Shown piece after piece: positions 12,010-22,316 of a stretch of 64,000 nt of DNA. Made by a program: the position numbers and the translations under genes. Each line of letters opens with the position of its first letter. Position 1 is the first letter of the stretch. Origin of the DNA: Azadirachta indica (taxonomy: Eukaryota; Streptophyta; Magnoliopsida; Sapindales; Meliaceae); contig CM040446.1 of assembly GCA_022749755.1 (NCBI GenBank), forward strand, positions 17,732,884 through 17,796,883, read 5' to 3'. The notes under the pieces were generated by a model. It worked only from the letters and a program-made list of their open reading frames with translations. It had not been told where the DNA came from and searched no databases.

Positions 12010-12905
12010 TGTACATTACCCTCGGGTTTTGGGAGAAAAACAATATTTTTATACCCCTTAACTTTTTAGAAATTAAGATATTTCCTTACTTTTAAGAAGA
12101 TATTACAATATCTCTCGAGATTACTACTCTTATTTTAAATTAATTATTTCATCCATCAATTATTAAAAAATATATAAAATAACTATATTGTCTTTATTTT
12201 TATTTCGTAATAACTAATATAATCTTATTCTAATATTTGAATTTAAATGTAATAATAATATTTTTTTTCCTTCCAAATTTCCTATCAAATTTTCTGAAAA
12301 ATATTAATTATATATGATTTTCAAAATAGATCATTTATTTACAATAGTCTTATTTTTTTAAAAATTGTGTACGAATTATACTGTCAAAATTATGTATAAC
12401 TATGTACAGGTTTAGCAAATGGTAACAATAAATTTTACATTTGAATAATTAATATTGATAAAAATAAAACAAGAATATTATTGTAATAATTTTTAATATT
12501 ATCTAAATAATTATGAAAACAATTAATTATACATAATTTTGAAAATAAGACTATTTTAAATAAATATTCTATTTTAAAAATTACATATAATTGATATTGT
12601 CAAAAAATTTGATAGTAAATTTAAAAGGAGAAAATTAATTAAGGATCAAAATATTATTATTACTTTTAAATTTAAATATTATAATAAGATTATTTTGGTT
12701 ATTACAAAATAAAAATAATTATAATATGATTATTTTATATATATTTTTAATAGTTGAAAGATAAAATAATCAATTTAAAATAAGAATAATAGTGCCAAGA
12801 GTATCTTAACATTTCTTTAAAGATCATAAGTGTCTTAACTTTCTAAAAAGTTAGGGTATTTTTCTTTTTCCCCAAAATTTAGGGGTTAAAATACAATATG
12901 CCGAG
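12010..12905. mobile_element. Foldback element inserted upstream of GLOX copy 3
   Basis: The left arm starts TGTACATTACCCTCGGGTTT and contains CCCTTAACTTTTTAGAAATT. The right arm read on the other strand gives CTCGGCATATTGTATTTTAA and CCCTAACTTTTTAGAAAGTT. The arms are alignable over roughly 270 bases each, with an AT-rich centre. It has no coding potential. With the flanking retroposon fragment it makes up about 1.07 kb present before copy 3 but absent before copy 2. Confidence 0.6.
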
Positions 12906-12940
12906 AATCAATAAACCCAACTACTGATCATCTCCCTTTG

Positions 12941-13320
12941 AAAGCAAGAGAACATTGTTAATATGAATATGATCATCTCCATCGGACGACTCAAATTAAT
13001 TTAATTTTCCACTTTTAAGTTAATTAATTACTACAGATCAAAACAACAAACCTGATATTTGATAGAAAAACACCACAAACTAAAATAGATTTGACTAAGT
13101 TATAGAATAACAAGGGCAAGCCTTTCTGTTAATATAGTAAATATAGCAATATTGACTCGTTCAAATTAAATTTAATATACGGTAGCAACAATCTTTTCCC
13201 TCTAAATAAAGAAAAAACAAACACTATTTTGGTGCCTGTTGCAAACTATAAATATGGAGAGAAATTGAGAGGTAAGACGTAGCGAAGTAATAGGTCATTT
13301 CGCTGCCACTGTTGACAACA
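12941..13320 (+). promoter_or_regulatory. Promoter of GLOX copy 3
   Basis: The TATA box CTATAAATA at 13246-13254 lies 67 bases before the ATG at 13321. It is preceded by CACTATTTTGGTGCCT at about 13222-13237, the same arrangement as copy 2. The region aligns with 7430-7802 upstream of copy 2 with scattered substitutions. Confidence 0.7.
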
Positions 13321-15027
13321 ATGGCAGATATATCAAAAGTCGCCTGCATTCTTGCACTCTTTTTCATTTCAAGTTTTGTAGATACTGCAGAACTCAACCA
13401 GGTACCGGACGACAACTTTCTTGGCAAATGGGAGCTACATAGCAATAATTCTGGTGTCTCAACTATGCATGCAATCTTGCTTCCCAAAGTGAATCAAATT
13501 GTAATGTTTGATGCCACAATCTGGAGGGTGTCACAGATCCAACTGTCTCCGGATAAGATGCCTTGCCGTATCGATAAGCTACACAACAACCAGCCTGACT
13601 GTTGGGCACATTCCGTTCTGTATGACGTGGATACAGCACAACTTAAGACACTTAAGGTTAATACAGACACATGGTGCTCATCAGGAGGAGGGTTGACGGT
13701 GGATGGAAACTTGGTTAGCACAGGAGGTTATCAAGGAGGAGCAAACACTGCAAGATATCTCTCGGCCTGCGATAATTGTGACTGGAAGGAATACCCAACC
13801 GCACTCGCAGATCGCAGATGGTATGCAACACAGGTAACTTTAGCCGACGGCGGTTTTCTCGTTGTGGGCGGTCGCGATGTTTTTAGTTGGGAATATATTC
13901 CGCCAGAAGGACAATCAAATAAGGCAGCCAATTACTTTCCTTTACTTAAAGAAACTTGTGATTATCTCGAAGGCAATTTTGGGCCGGTCAATAGTTTTAG
14001 ATTGGAGAACAATTTGTACCCTTTCGTGTACCTTGTCCCGGACGGCAACGTCTACATTTTTGCCAACAATCGTTCCATCTTGTTCGATCCGAAAACTGAC
14101 AAGGTTTTGCGCGAGTATCCTGTTATTCCTGGTGGCCCCCGCAACTATCCTGCAGCTGCAGCGTCCGCGCTCCTCCCGCTGAAACCTAATCGCGCTAACC
14201 CTAATGCAGTCGATGCTGAAGTCTTGATATGTGGTGGAGCAACATATGATGCATATATGCTCGGAGAGACAAAGAAACCACTCCCACCAGCATTGCAAGA
14301 CTGTGGAAGAATGGTAATCACAAGTCCAAATCCCGTTTGGAAGATGGAAATGATGCCAACACGTAGGGTAATGGGTGATGCTGTCAATCTTCCAACTGGA
14401 GATGTGCTAATTATTAATGGTGCAAAAACGGGTTCAGCAGGATGGCATGATGCCGACGATCCTAATTTCAACCCCGTCTTGTATAGGCCCGATGCACCAG
14501 AGGGCCAAAGGTTTAGGGAGTTAGCTCCTACTAACATTGCAAGAATGTACCATTCAGTGGCTGTACTACTACCAGACGGAAAAGTTCTTATTGCTGGCAG
14601 CAATGACAATGATGGATACTTGTATAACGTGAAATTCCCCACGGAGCTTAGAGTTGAGAAGTTCTCTCCCCCTTACTTGAATCCAAGATTTGATAACCAA
14701 AAGCCCCAGATCTTAGCAGATCAATCAGAAAGTGTTACAGGCTTCGGTAAGACCTTCCAAATGAAGGTTAAGTCAAATGAAATGATCAATGAGAAGGACT
14801 TAACGGTGACCTTATATGCACCTCCTTTCGTAACTCATAGTATATCCATGAATCAGAGGCTTATTGGCTTGGATGTGACGGAGGTGAAGAACAACGTTTT
14901 GCCAGGAGTTGCCGACATTGTAGCTGTGGCACCGCCATCTGGAGTGGTTGCTCCTCCTGGCTATTATATGCTTACTGTGGTTCATAAAGGAGTTCCGAGT
15001 CATTCAGTGTGGTTTCAGGTTAAGTAG
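13321..15027 (+). CDS. GLOX: Glyoxal oxidase-like (GLOX) copy 3, complete, intronless
   Basis: The 568-residue protein starts at the ATG at 13321, 67 bases after a TATA box. A signal peptide is visible at residues 1-23 (MADISKVACILALFFISSF), followed by a short linker and the glyoxal oxidase N-terminal domain from FLGKWELHSNN. The linker is about 40 residues shorter than in copy 2 and lacks its Pro/Gly basic stretch. Family active-site candidates are all present: Cys in TWCSSGGG, Tyr in WEYIPPEG, Tyr-His in RMYHS, His in FVTHSIS. From FLGKW to about base 14667 it differs from copy 2 at few positions, including one extra GGA codon near 13686. After 14667 it diverges sharply. The frame is intact, so it is probably functional; role as for copy 2. 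Confidence 0.95.
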   Translation: MADISKVACILALFFISSFVDTAELNQVPDDNFLGKWELHSNNSGVSTMHAILLPKVNQIVMFDATIWRVSQIQLSPDKMPCRIDKLHNNQPDCWAHSVLYDVDTAQLKTLKVNTDTWCSSGGGLTVDGNLVSTGGYQGGANTARYLSACDNCDWKEYPTALADRRWYATQVTLADGGFLVVGGRDVFSWEYIPPEGQSNKAANYFPLLKETCDYLEGNFGPVNSFRLENNLYPFVYLVPDGNVYIFANNRSILFDPKTDKVLREYPVIPGGPRNYPAAAASALLPLKPNRANPNAVDAEVLICGGATYDAYMLGETKKPLPPALQDCGRMVITSPNPVWKMEMMPTRRVMGDAVNLPTGDVLIINGAKTGSAGWHDADDPNFNPVLYRPDAPEGQRFRELAPTNIARMYHSVAVLLPDGKVLIAGSNDNDGYLYNVKFPTELRVEKFSPPYLNPRFDNQKPQILADQSESVTGFGKTFQMKVKSNEMINEKDLTVTLYAPPFVTHSISMNQRLIGLDVTEVKNNVLPGVADIVAVAPPSGVVAPPGYYMLTVVHKGVPSHSVWFQVK

Positions 15028-15829
15028 ATCAGCGATCGTTCTTTTAAGATTCATATACACATTTTTCACTGGAAAATTCACGTGGAGGATATGCTTTACT
15101 TGAATTTAGAATTCTTTTATTGTTTTTACTTTAATATTATTGATTACCAATTTGTTTAAAATTGAAGCATGTTGTGATTTTTAATTTGTAACTGATGAAA
15201 TAATGAAATATCACATATTTATAATTTGTAATAAATGTTAGTTTAAATTTTGTTAAACATTTAACTGTTGTTCTAATCTTAAACCATTGATGAATTATTA
15301 GATTTAACAGAAAAATAAAATTTGAGAACTAAACTTTATTTTTTATAGTTATTTATCAAAACAAAAAAATTGTTAATCAAATATAAATTTTAAAATATTC
15401 TATTTATTAATTCGTATTACTCTAATTACGTTAATTTTTAGATGCAAAAATTATTAATTAAAATATATACGCATATCAAATTTATTTTAAGATTTTTCAT
15501 TACTAATAAGAAAAACAAAACTCCCTTGTTCTCATGTTAATGATTTCATGTAACTAATGAATGTTCAATTAGAAAATTTTTAATAAAATGAAATATTCTG
15601 ATGTAAGGTTTTAATTAAATTATCAGTAAAATTTGCATTGGAAAGAAATTTTTAGTAACTTAAAGTGTGTCAATATATAAATGAAAGATAATTACTGAAA
15701 CACCTAGGCTATTAGGTGTCAAATGAAAATAATAATAATAATAACAATAATAAAATATATGTATATATGGTGAAACGGTAAAGAGGTGCATCTAAATATA
15801 TATATATATTGATTGTTTGTTTTCAATTT
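15028..15829. other. 3' flank of GLOX copy 3
   Basis: The 3' UTR (about 15028-15130) retains weak similarity to copy 2 (GTGGAGGATATGCT). The remainder is AT-rich DNA with no gene seen. Confidence 0.5.
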
Positions 15830-17060
15830 TGTAAAGAGAATGAAAGCAATTAAACAGAACAGAAGCAAAAATTGAATCCGAGGGAAAGAGAAGGAAAGAA
15901 AGGAGAGGAAAAAGAAAAGAAAAAGAGAGAGAAAAAAAAAAAAGGCAAAATTCTCCTTAAGAACTAGGAAAAATAGAGGAAAAAGTATATATTGAAAAGT
16001 TGAATTGATATTTAAAAACCCAGTGGATGGTGTATTTATGAAATTAAAGTAGTTTTATTATTATATTTGTAATATGTATCAGGTTTTGAATTAGTTTTAA
16101 CGGTAAATTGTTTAATCATGTATTTTTAAAGAGTAGTATATTTGTAAGAAACTTAGAAGACCTTGAACTTTTCAAAAATTGAGCTATTGATTTGTGAGTA
16201 AATATATTTTTAAAACATTATCAATTTATAATATGTTTTAAATGTTAAAGATATCATGATTGGTCTGTTTATTGATACATTAAATTATATCATATATAAA
16301 ATGACATTTAAAATTATGCGTAATGTTTAAAAATTGTGTGAAAGTGGTTGTTTTTTTTTTGAATATTATTTGTATTTGTTTAAAGCATCCCACATGTACC
16401 CATGCCTCAATATTATGTATTAAAGTTCTCAAAATCCATGGAAATATATATATATATATATATAAATGTGAGCTAATCGGGTGATGATATGAGGCCGTCA
16501 GATTGAGTATGATTTTTTCCTGCTTAGGTGATGGATTCTGCTAAGCATGATATCTCCCGGGTACTAGTTGAGTACTACTATATGAGTTATTTGTGATGAT
16601 ATACATTCTTATTGTGCAAGTTATTATGCAAATAATATTCAATTTATATATAATTTTAAGATGTTTTATAGTTGTTGCATGAAAACGTATTTTTTATTAA
16701 AATTATATCTACTCACTGAGCCACAAGCTCACTCTTTATCCTATTTTCCTTATTTCTTTTCAGGTCATGTAGGATTCATGTAGAGTACAATTTTATAAAT
16801 GAGGTTAAAACCACTCTACGCATAATGCATGAAACATTTTTAGTATATCATATATGTATGTAATTATGTATATATGTGTGATGAGATATAGAGAATCAAT
16901 GTATGTTAATAATAGAAGCCTAAAACTATTTTTTTTATTCATAAATTTTATTATATAATATATATGAAAAATGATAGGTAACATGTATAAGTATTTAGTA
17001 GGATTCGCTTCGAACTTTTAAGAGGGGTCAGGGCTAGTCCTGTTAATCACAGTAATGTTA
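15830..17060 (+). repeat. Dispersed repeat, copy A
   Basis: This region is collinear with 50870-52140. Both start with an exon-like purine-rich tract (GAAGCAAAAATTGAATCCGA here, GAAGCAAATAAATTGAGCCG there). Both then share GTATGATTTTTTCC-like and TTATTTGTGATGA-type blocks, a CATGTAG(G) block, CATGAAACATTTTT, and end in TAGTAGGATTC followed by AACTTTTAAGAGGGGTCAGG. The shared order over about 1.2 kb shows a dispersed repeat in the same orientation. No coding frame was found and the class is unknown; a solo LTR or non-autonomous LTR element is possible. Confidence 0.55.
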
Positions 17061-17335
17061 AGATCAGTTGTAGATAGAACAACGCAAAGACATTAGACAT
17101 CTATAAAAAGATTTTTCGAGAATTAATTTTATTGATTTTATTTCATATCATAAATAGAAATAAGTAGTAGGATGTGAGTGATATGTATTTAAAAATATAA
17201 TTCAAAAGGATGACTACAAAGGTTAGGAGGACATAGAAAAATATTTGGTGAGACAGGGCAGAGAGCAATGGAGGAGAGCAACGTGATGTGTATTACTTTG
17301 TAAGTGGAGTGAGTTTTAATTCAATACAATGAAGC

Positions 17336-17341
<6 letters not shown>

Positions 17342-17366
<25 letters not shown>

Positions 17367-17367
17367 A
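17342..17367. repeat. (TA)n microsatellite
   Basis: Alternating TA run of 26 bases between the dispersed repeat and the Copia remnant. Confidence 0.9.
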
Positions 17368-17379
17368 ATACTAAAGTTC

Positions 17380-18400
17380 GTCACTGTATACATTCGATCA
17401 AAACTCGTTTGTCGGCTCTCTCATCTTTACGAACACCACATTTACAGCTTTTTTCACTGAAAGACAATGAGCGTTGGAATTCACCAATGAGAGGGAGCCA
17501 TCAATAGAACCAATGAATAGCGACCAACTCAAATACCACTAAAAAATACTAACAAGGTATGGACACTAAATCACAATATACTCCTCTGTGGATTTCGCCA
17601 CCTTCAATTGTCATTGGATATACACTTAATATTCCCTCAATAAAAACTCTACGGTAAAACTTAGTTGATAAAATTTGGTAGAAGACAAAAAAAAAAAAGT
17701 ATAGTATGCATCTATCTAGCGTTATTCTCACAGATCTTTTCTCAAAGGTATTTTCTCTTCGATGAAATTCCAACCACCACCCCAAAAATCAGTTTGCTAA
17801 TTAATTTATGGAGTCTGATCATGCCAATACCATATAATAATTTCTCAAAAATTGAAGTATGCAAAAGTTTGGTGAAAAGATGAGCAAAATTATTAGTGAA
17901 GCATATTTATTTAAAATCAATCTGACAACTTTGTTGTAGCTCGTGTAAAAAATATGTTTGGTTTTATGGCCCTTAATATTATGGCTCTAATTTTAGCAAT
18001 ATAAGTAATATTACCTTTATATATTATTGTTGGAATATATGTAGCAAAAAATAGATTGCATACACTCTAAATGAGATTAATAATAGATCACAACCATATA
18101 TATTTCTTAGTTGCTTCATGGAATGTAAGAATTTCAAAGTACTTGGAATTAGAGATAGCAACAAAGATTTGTTTCTTGGAAACTACGAGATAGTAAAAAA
18201 ATATCATGTTTATGACAAATTTTATAGGGATCAAATAGACAGCCAGCATCTGCGCAACCAACAAATCCAAAAATTTTGTGTTGATGATAATTCTAAGTCT
18301 TTTATTCTATGAGAGTAATGAAAACAATAAATGTGATATCATTCCAATGTCGTCGAGCACAGAGCAAAATATGTATAATTATCGAGCACCTTAATTGGAA
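17380..18400 (-). pseudogene. Ty1/Copia retrotransposon remnant: RNase H, pol 3' end and part of LTR
   Basis: On the - strand, broken frames read through the end of a Copia pol. Around 18340 is RRHWND, then FVGCADAG near 18245 (the RNase H start, normally followed by a DP pair, here FDP), then KQIFVAISNS and FHEATKKYIWL at 18125-18190. After stops follow PTIIYKGN and, near 17830-17880, LHTSIFEKLLYGIGM, the usual pol C-terminus. Several stops and frame shifts show it is dead. The sequence following it at about 17380-17780 on the same strand fits the adjacent LTR. No matching second LTR was found in the window, so only the 3' end of the element remains. Confidence 0.7.
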
Positions 18401-18583
18401 GTCATCGTAATTTCTTGATTTATGAATGTATAAATTATCGTAAAATATGTATAATTATTCTATCTTCAAAAAATGTGTAAAAGAAACAACATATTCCTTT
18501 TCAGTATATATTAGCCAATTTTTATCTTTGTAACTGTAAAACTCGTGAAATATGCTTACATACCGATAAAATACAGATAAATA

Positions 18584-18609
18584 ATATATATATATATATA
18601 TATATATAT
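18584..18609. repeat. (TA)n microsatellite
   Basis: Alternating TA run of about 26 bases upstream of the XTH gene. Confidence 0.9.
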
Positions 18610-19759
18610 GTATACATTAATTTGGCTTGCCATAATTGATAAGGTGTCTCTTAATTTTCTCATTTTCCAATTACACCGTCTAGCGTCATGGTCATCATCT
18701 TGTCCTCTTCATGTTTTCTGTTGTTAACCTTATAATAACACATACTAAGATTATGCTAACTGCATTTAGTGATTTTTTGCTCTCTGTTTGTAATTAACTT
18801 TATAATAACATATCTAAAAGGTTATATATGCTAACCTCAGATAGTGATGTGATGTTTATGAGCTCTGGAACTTGTGCTAGGACCAAAGCAGTATTCTACA
18901 ACATTCAACATGCATCCATCACTGTGATAATCTTTAGGCATGCAATTAAGAGCGTAGAGGGTGTGGAAAATTGAAAATTGTTTCATTTGTTTCCCGATTA
19001 ATGTCAGTTTACCAAGCACACAAGTGGCTACAACTTTAATATATTTTTATGATTAAATGGCTGTCTGATTCACTAAGTAGTCATGCGAAGAAATGGATAT
19101 TGCATGATGCAAAGACCAAAACCAACATTCTTTATTCTTAAGCTGTATATGCACCATGTCCACGAAAGAGTCAGTTGACTGGTTTGCTCTTAGAGTTACT
19201 CTGACGCACGACAGTCTCCGTCACCAAACTCTCACCGCGTCCCAGCTGGGCTCAGTTCATCGCCGGCACATTAAATATTCTCCACTTGCATGCACACTCC
19301 TTCAACATTAGCATTACTACCCACAAGGCACCAAGTTAAATTATTTATAAATATGTTTGTTTTTCGTTTTCTGTAAATATTTTAGTTCCCATTTGTCATG
19401 TAGAGTTAAATTCTTACAATTTTAGACTAAGGAGATATCTAAAAATGTATTGTTTTTAACCCGATAATACCAAAGAGAAAAACACAATGGTACCAAGTCT
19501 GAGTCAACTCTCTCGTGCGAATTAATTTAATTTTTGCTAACTCGTATTTGGAATAAACATGTTGGGATGTCAACATAGAAGACAAGGTAAGTATGCTCTA
19601 AAAGGAAATAATTTTAAAAATATATAAATCATCATGCAACTAAGCAAGCTTCATCTTAGCTGGGGATATTTGATGGGCACAAGCTACATAAAGGCCCCAA
19701 AATCCACAGACAAAAGCATCGCTTTGCAACTACGCAGCTTGATAGAAGCAGGAGTTGAA
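18610..19759 (+). promoter_or_regulatory. XTH upstream region
   Basis: No gene was seen here. A TATA-like TATATAAAT at about 19620-19628 lies some 130 bases before the ATG at 19760. The open frame runs upstream of that ATG to 19634, but the residues there are not like XTH and no signal peptide precedes them, so this is taken as 5' UTR. Confidence 0.4.
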
Positions 19760-21558
19760 ATGGCAAGTTTGCAGACTTTCTTGATGGTTATTTGCTTCAC
19801 TGCAATTGCATTTCATCAAGGTTTAGTTGATGCCAACTTTTCTAAGAGCATGTACATCAACTGGGGTGCCAATCATTCTTCAATAATGGGCGAAGACCTA
19901 AACCTTGTGTTGGATCAAAGTTCAGGTAAAATTAATCAACTTATCATCTATCATTATTGTCACAGTGACTAGGAGGCTTTGTGTTTTCTGTAAAACATTG
20001 CGTGACTACTAAATCAAACAATCACATAAATTGAAATAATTTCTCTTACTCGAAACTGTTATGTTACTTTTGTCTTTTAGGTTCTGGCGCTCAAACAAAG
20101 AAACCATTTTTATTCGGAACCATTGAAATGCTAATCAAATTAGTACCTGGGAACTCAGCTGGAACGGTCACAGCGTACTATGTAAGTGTATTGATTTGGG
20201 CAACAAAGAAAAATTGTCAATGAAGCTTTAGTGTATACAAGCTTTCCACCTGAACATATAAACATTCTCTCATAACTTCAACAACATATCTTAAAATCAT
20301 TAAGTTCTTGCACATAGCTGTTAATTAGAACAGGGAAACACAAAATGCTGACTCTGTTTACATATTTGTGCAGCTAACCTCTACTGGGAGCCAGCACAAT
20401 GAAATAGACTTTGAGTTCTTAGGGAACGTCTCTGGACAACCATACATCATGCACACAAATATTTATACTCAAGGGAAGGGAGACAGGGAGCAGCAATTCT
20501 ACCTCTGGTTTGACCCAACTGCTGATTACCACAACTACACAATACATTGGAATCCCACTGAAGCTGTGTAAGTTGAACCCCTAGGGATTTGCCTTTTGTT
20601 CTAATAAACATCATTTTTCAGTAGTTTGAGACAGTAAATTTGCCAAGATTTACCACAAGGAATGAAAAATCCACATGAATATATTTTTCCACTCAATAAA
20701 ACCTTTTTGTCATTAGTCATGCAGTCTTAGTTTAATCGGACAGATCCAACTAATTCTCTGATCTCAACCTTAACCAGGACACAGTAAAGAACAAAAATCT
20801 AATCTTTGAGTTGTTCATGTGCTTTCAGGTGGTACATTGACAGTGTGCCGATTCGTGTTTTCCGCAACTATGAAAAAGATGGTATTGCCTATCCTAATAA
20901 GCAAGGGATGAGGGTACACACCAGCTTATGGAATGCTGATGAATGGGCAACTAGAGGTGGACTTGACAAGATCGACTGGAAGAACGCACCTTTCATAGCC
21001 AGATTACGCAGGTTCAGGGCAAGAGCTTGCAAGTGGAATGGACCGGTCAGCATTAGCCAATGTGCAGCCAAAACCCCGGGCAACTGGTGGACCTCACCCA
21101 TTTATAGCCAGTTGAGCAGTGCCCAGTTGGTTCAGTTGAAACAGGTCAGAGATAAATACATGATCTATGACTACTGCAAAGATACTAAACGGTTTCAATG
21201 GAAAAATAGCTCCAGAATGCTTCAAACCACAGTTCTAATATCATATTTGCCAGAATGCCAGTCAATCAACATGATGAAACAGAAGCTTTCCTGCCACCCA
21301 TCCCCTATTCTTATAACAAGCATCAAGCTAAACAACATTTCTTTTCTGTTCATTTTTTCCTCTCCAAAACGAACAAATCTTTCGTGTTTGTCGTGTTGCA
21401 ATCATATTGAAATATTGATTGTATTATTTTTCCTCGTTTCCAGTAGCCATTTCCTTTTCCTACAACAAGCATCAAGCCAAACAATAAATTTTTTCTGTTC
21501 ATTTTTTCCTTTACAGATGAATAAATCATTGTTGTTTATTGTGTTTCAATCTTATTGA
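19760..21558 (+). CDS. XTH: Xyloglucan endotransglucosylase/hydrolase, C-terminus frameshifted
   Basis: Four exons join in phase: 19760-19925, 20081-20181, 20374-20567 and 20829-21558; all introns are GT-AG. The protein is a GH16 apoplastic enzyme that cuts and rejoins xyloglucan chains in the cell wall. A signal peptide is visible at residues 1-26. The catalytic motif reads [11 protein letters not shown], with both Glu and the central Asp present and Asn in place of the common first Asp; the N-glycosylation site NVS follows directly. The XTH C-terminal domain is present up to [10 protein letters not shown]. There, at 21196, one extra C shifts the frame. In the other frame the expected ending (PPEC-type, here APECF) and a TAA at 21236-21238 follow at once. 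As read, the frame instead runs on to 21558, giving 396 residues with about 120 low-complexity ones. Family length is usually 270-300. Confidence 0.85.
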
Positions 21559-21590
21559 ATTATTGATTGTATTCTTTTTCCTCATTTCCG
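21310..21590. repeat. Imperfect tandem duplication in the XTH 3' region
   Basis: Two adjacent units of about 130-155 bases both begin ACAAGCATCAAGC (about 21317 and 21465), contain TTCTGTTCATTTTTTCCT, and end in TATTGATTGTATT plus a TTTTTCCTC block. Divergence is moderate. It most likely lies in the original 3' UTR, which the frameshifted reading frame now runs into. Confidence 0.75.
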
Positions 21591-21907
21591 CTGACATCAA
21601 ATGTAATTACGTTCTTCCTTCGTGATTTTTTCAATTTAAGCTATCCAATCCATGAATTAATAGCAAGAGAGACAAATACCAGCGAAAATCGCAAGTGCAA
21701 CCTTCTTTAGCTATATAGCAAACAAACTTTTAAATTGATGCTTGCAGACTAAGGCTAGCACACTCTAGCCACCAAAATTTATATATTAGCAGCAGTTCTT
21801 AAATTTCTACAAACAAAACTGAGTCCATTTCAATCAACTTGTTTCTTTCAAACTAGTAAGTATCGTCACGGGAGCAATACAAATCAATTATCAAAATAAC
21901 AAACAGA

Positions 21908-22316
21908 TCAAGCACTAATGCAAAGCCAAACACCAAGAACAATAAAACCCATACCCAATAAAGTAAAGCCGACACGGGTCTGCTCTCCCAACAGCATTCC
22001 AAAAAAGGCGGTGGCGGCAAAAGTCGTGGCATTGGTGACGGGAACGGCGAGCGAGATGGGGGTATGACCGAGAATGGCAAAGAAAGTGGCGGAGGCTGAG
22101 AGATTTAGCAAGAAAGGGAGTGAGTATTGCCAGATTAGGAGGAGAGCGAGCCAGTTTTTCAAAGAAGAGAAGAGCTTTTGGTGGAGTTTAAGATTTGGGT
22201 AGAGTGGAGCGTTTTTTGAGGGCTCGGTCCCAGATGAGTGCGCCCCGTCGCATTAGTGCGTTGGTGGCGCCCCAGACCAGGCCCACTGCTATCATCTTCT
22301 CTACATCTCCGGCCAT
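21908..22316 (-). pseudogene. TMEM234-like small membrane protein, frameshifted
   Basis: On the - strand the ATG at 22314-22316 opens a 42-codon frame (MAGDVEKMIAVGLVWGATNA and on, ending LPKS) that stops at 22188-22190. The neighbouring frame carries the remainder through LKNWLALLLIWQYSLPFLLN, LGHTPISLAVPVTN and the final FIVLGVWLCISA, ending at 21908. Together they give a protein of about 135 residues with four hydrophobic segments, like the TMEM234 family of DMT-type small membrane proteins of unknown function. The two frames are joined if one C of the CCC at 22197-22199 (GGG on +) is ignored. No intron is visible. It may be a real gene with a sequence error, a recent pseudogene or a retrocopy; no poly(A) tract was seen. 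Confidence 0.65.

Noticed and set aside
15880..15945. Purine-rich tract as a possible polypurine tract of an LTR element
   Set aside because: No LTR start follows it; it is part of the dispersed repeat and recurs in copy B.
19634..19759. In-frame upstream extension of XTH exon 1
   Set aside because: The extra 42 residues are not XTH-like and would bury the signal peptide that starts at 19760.
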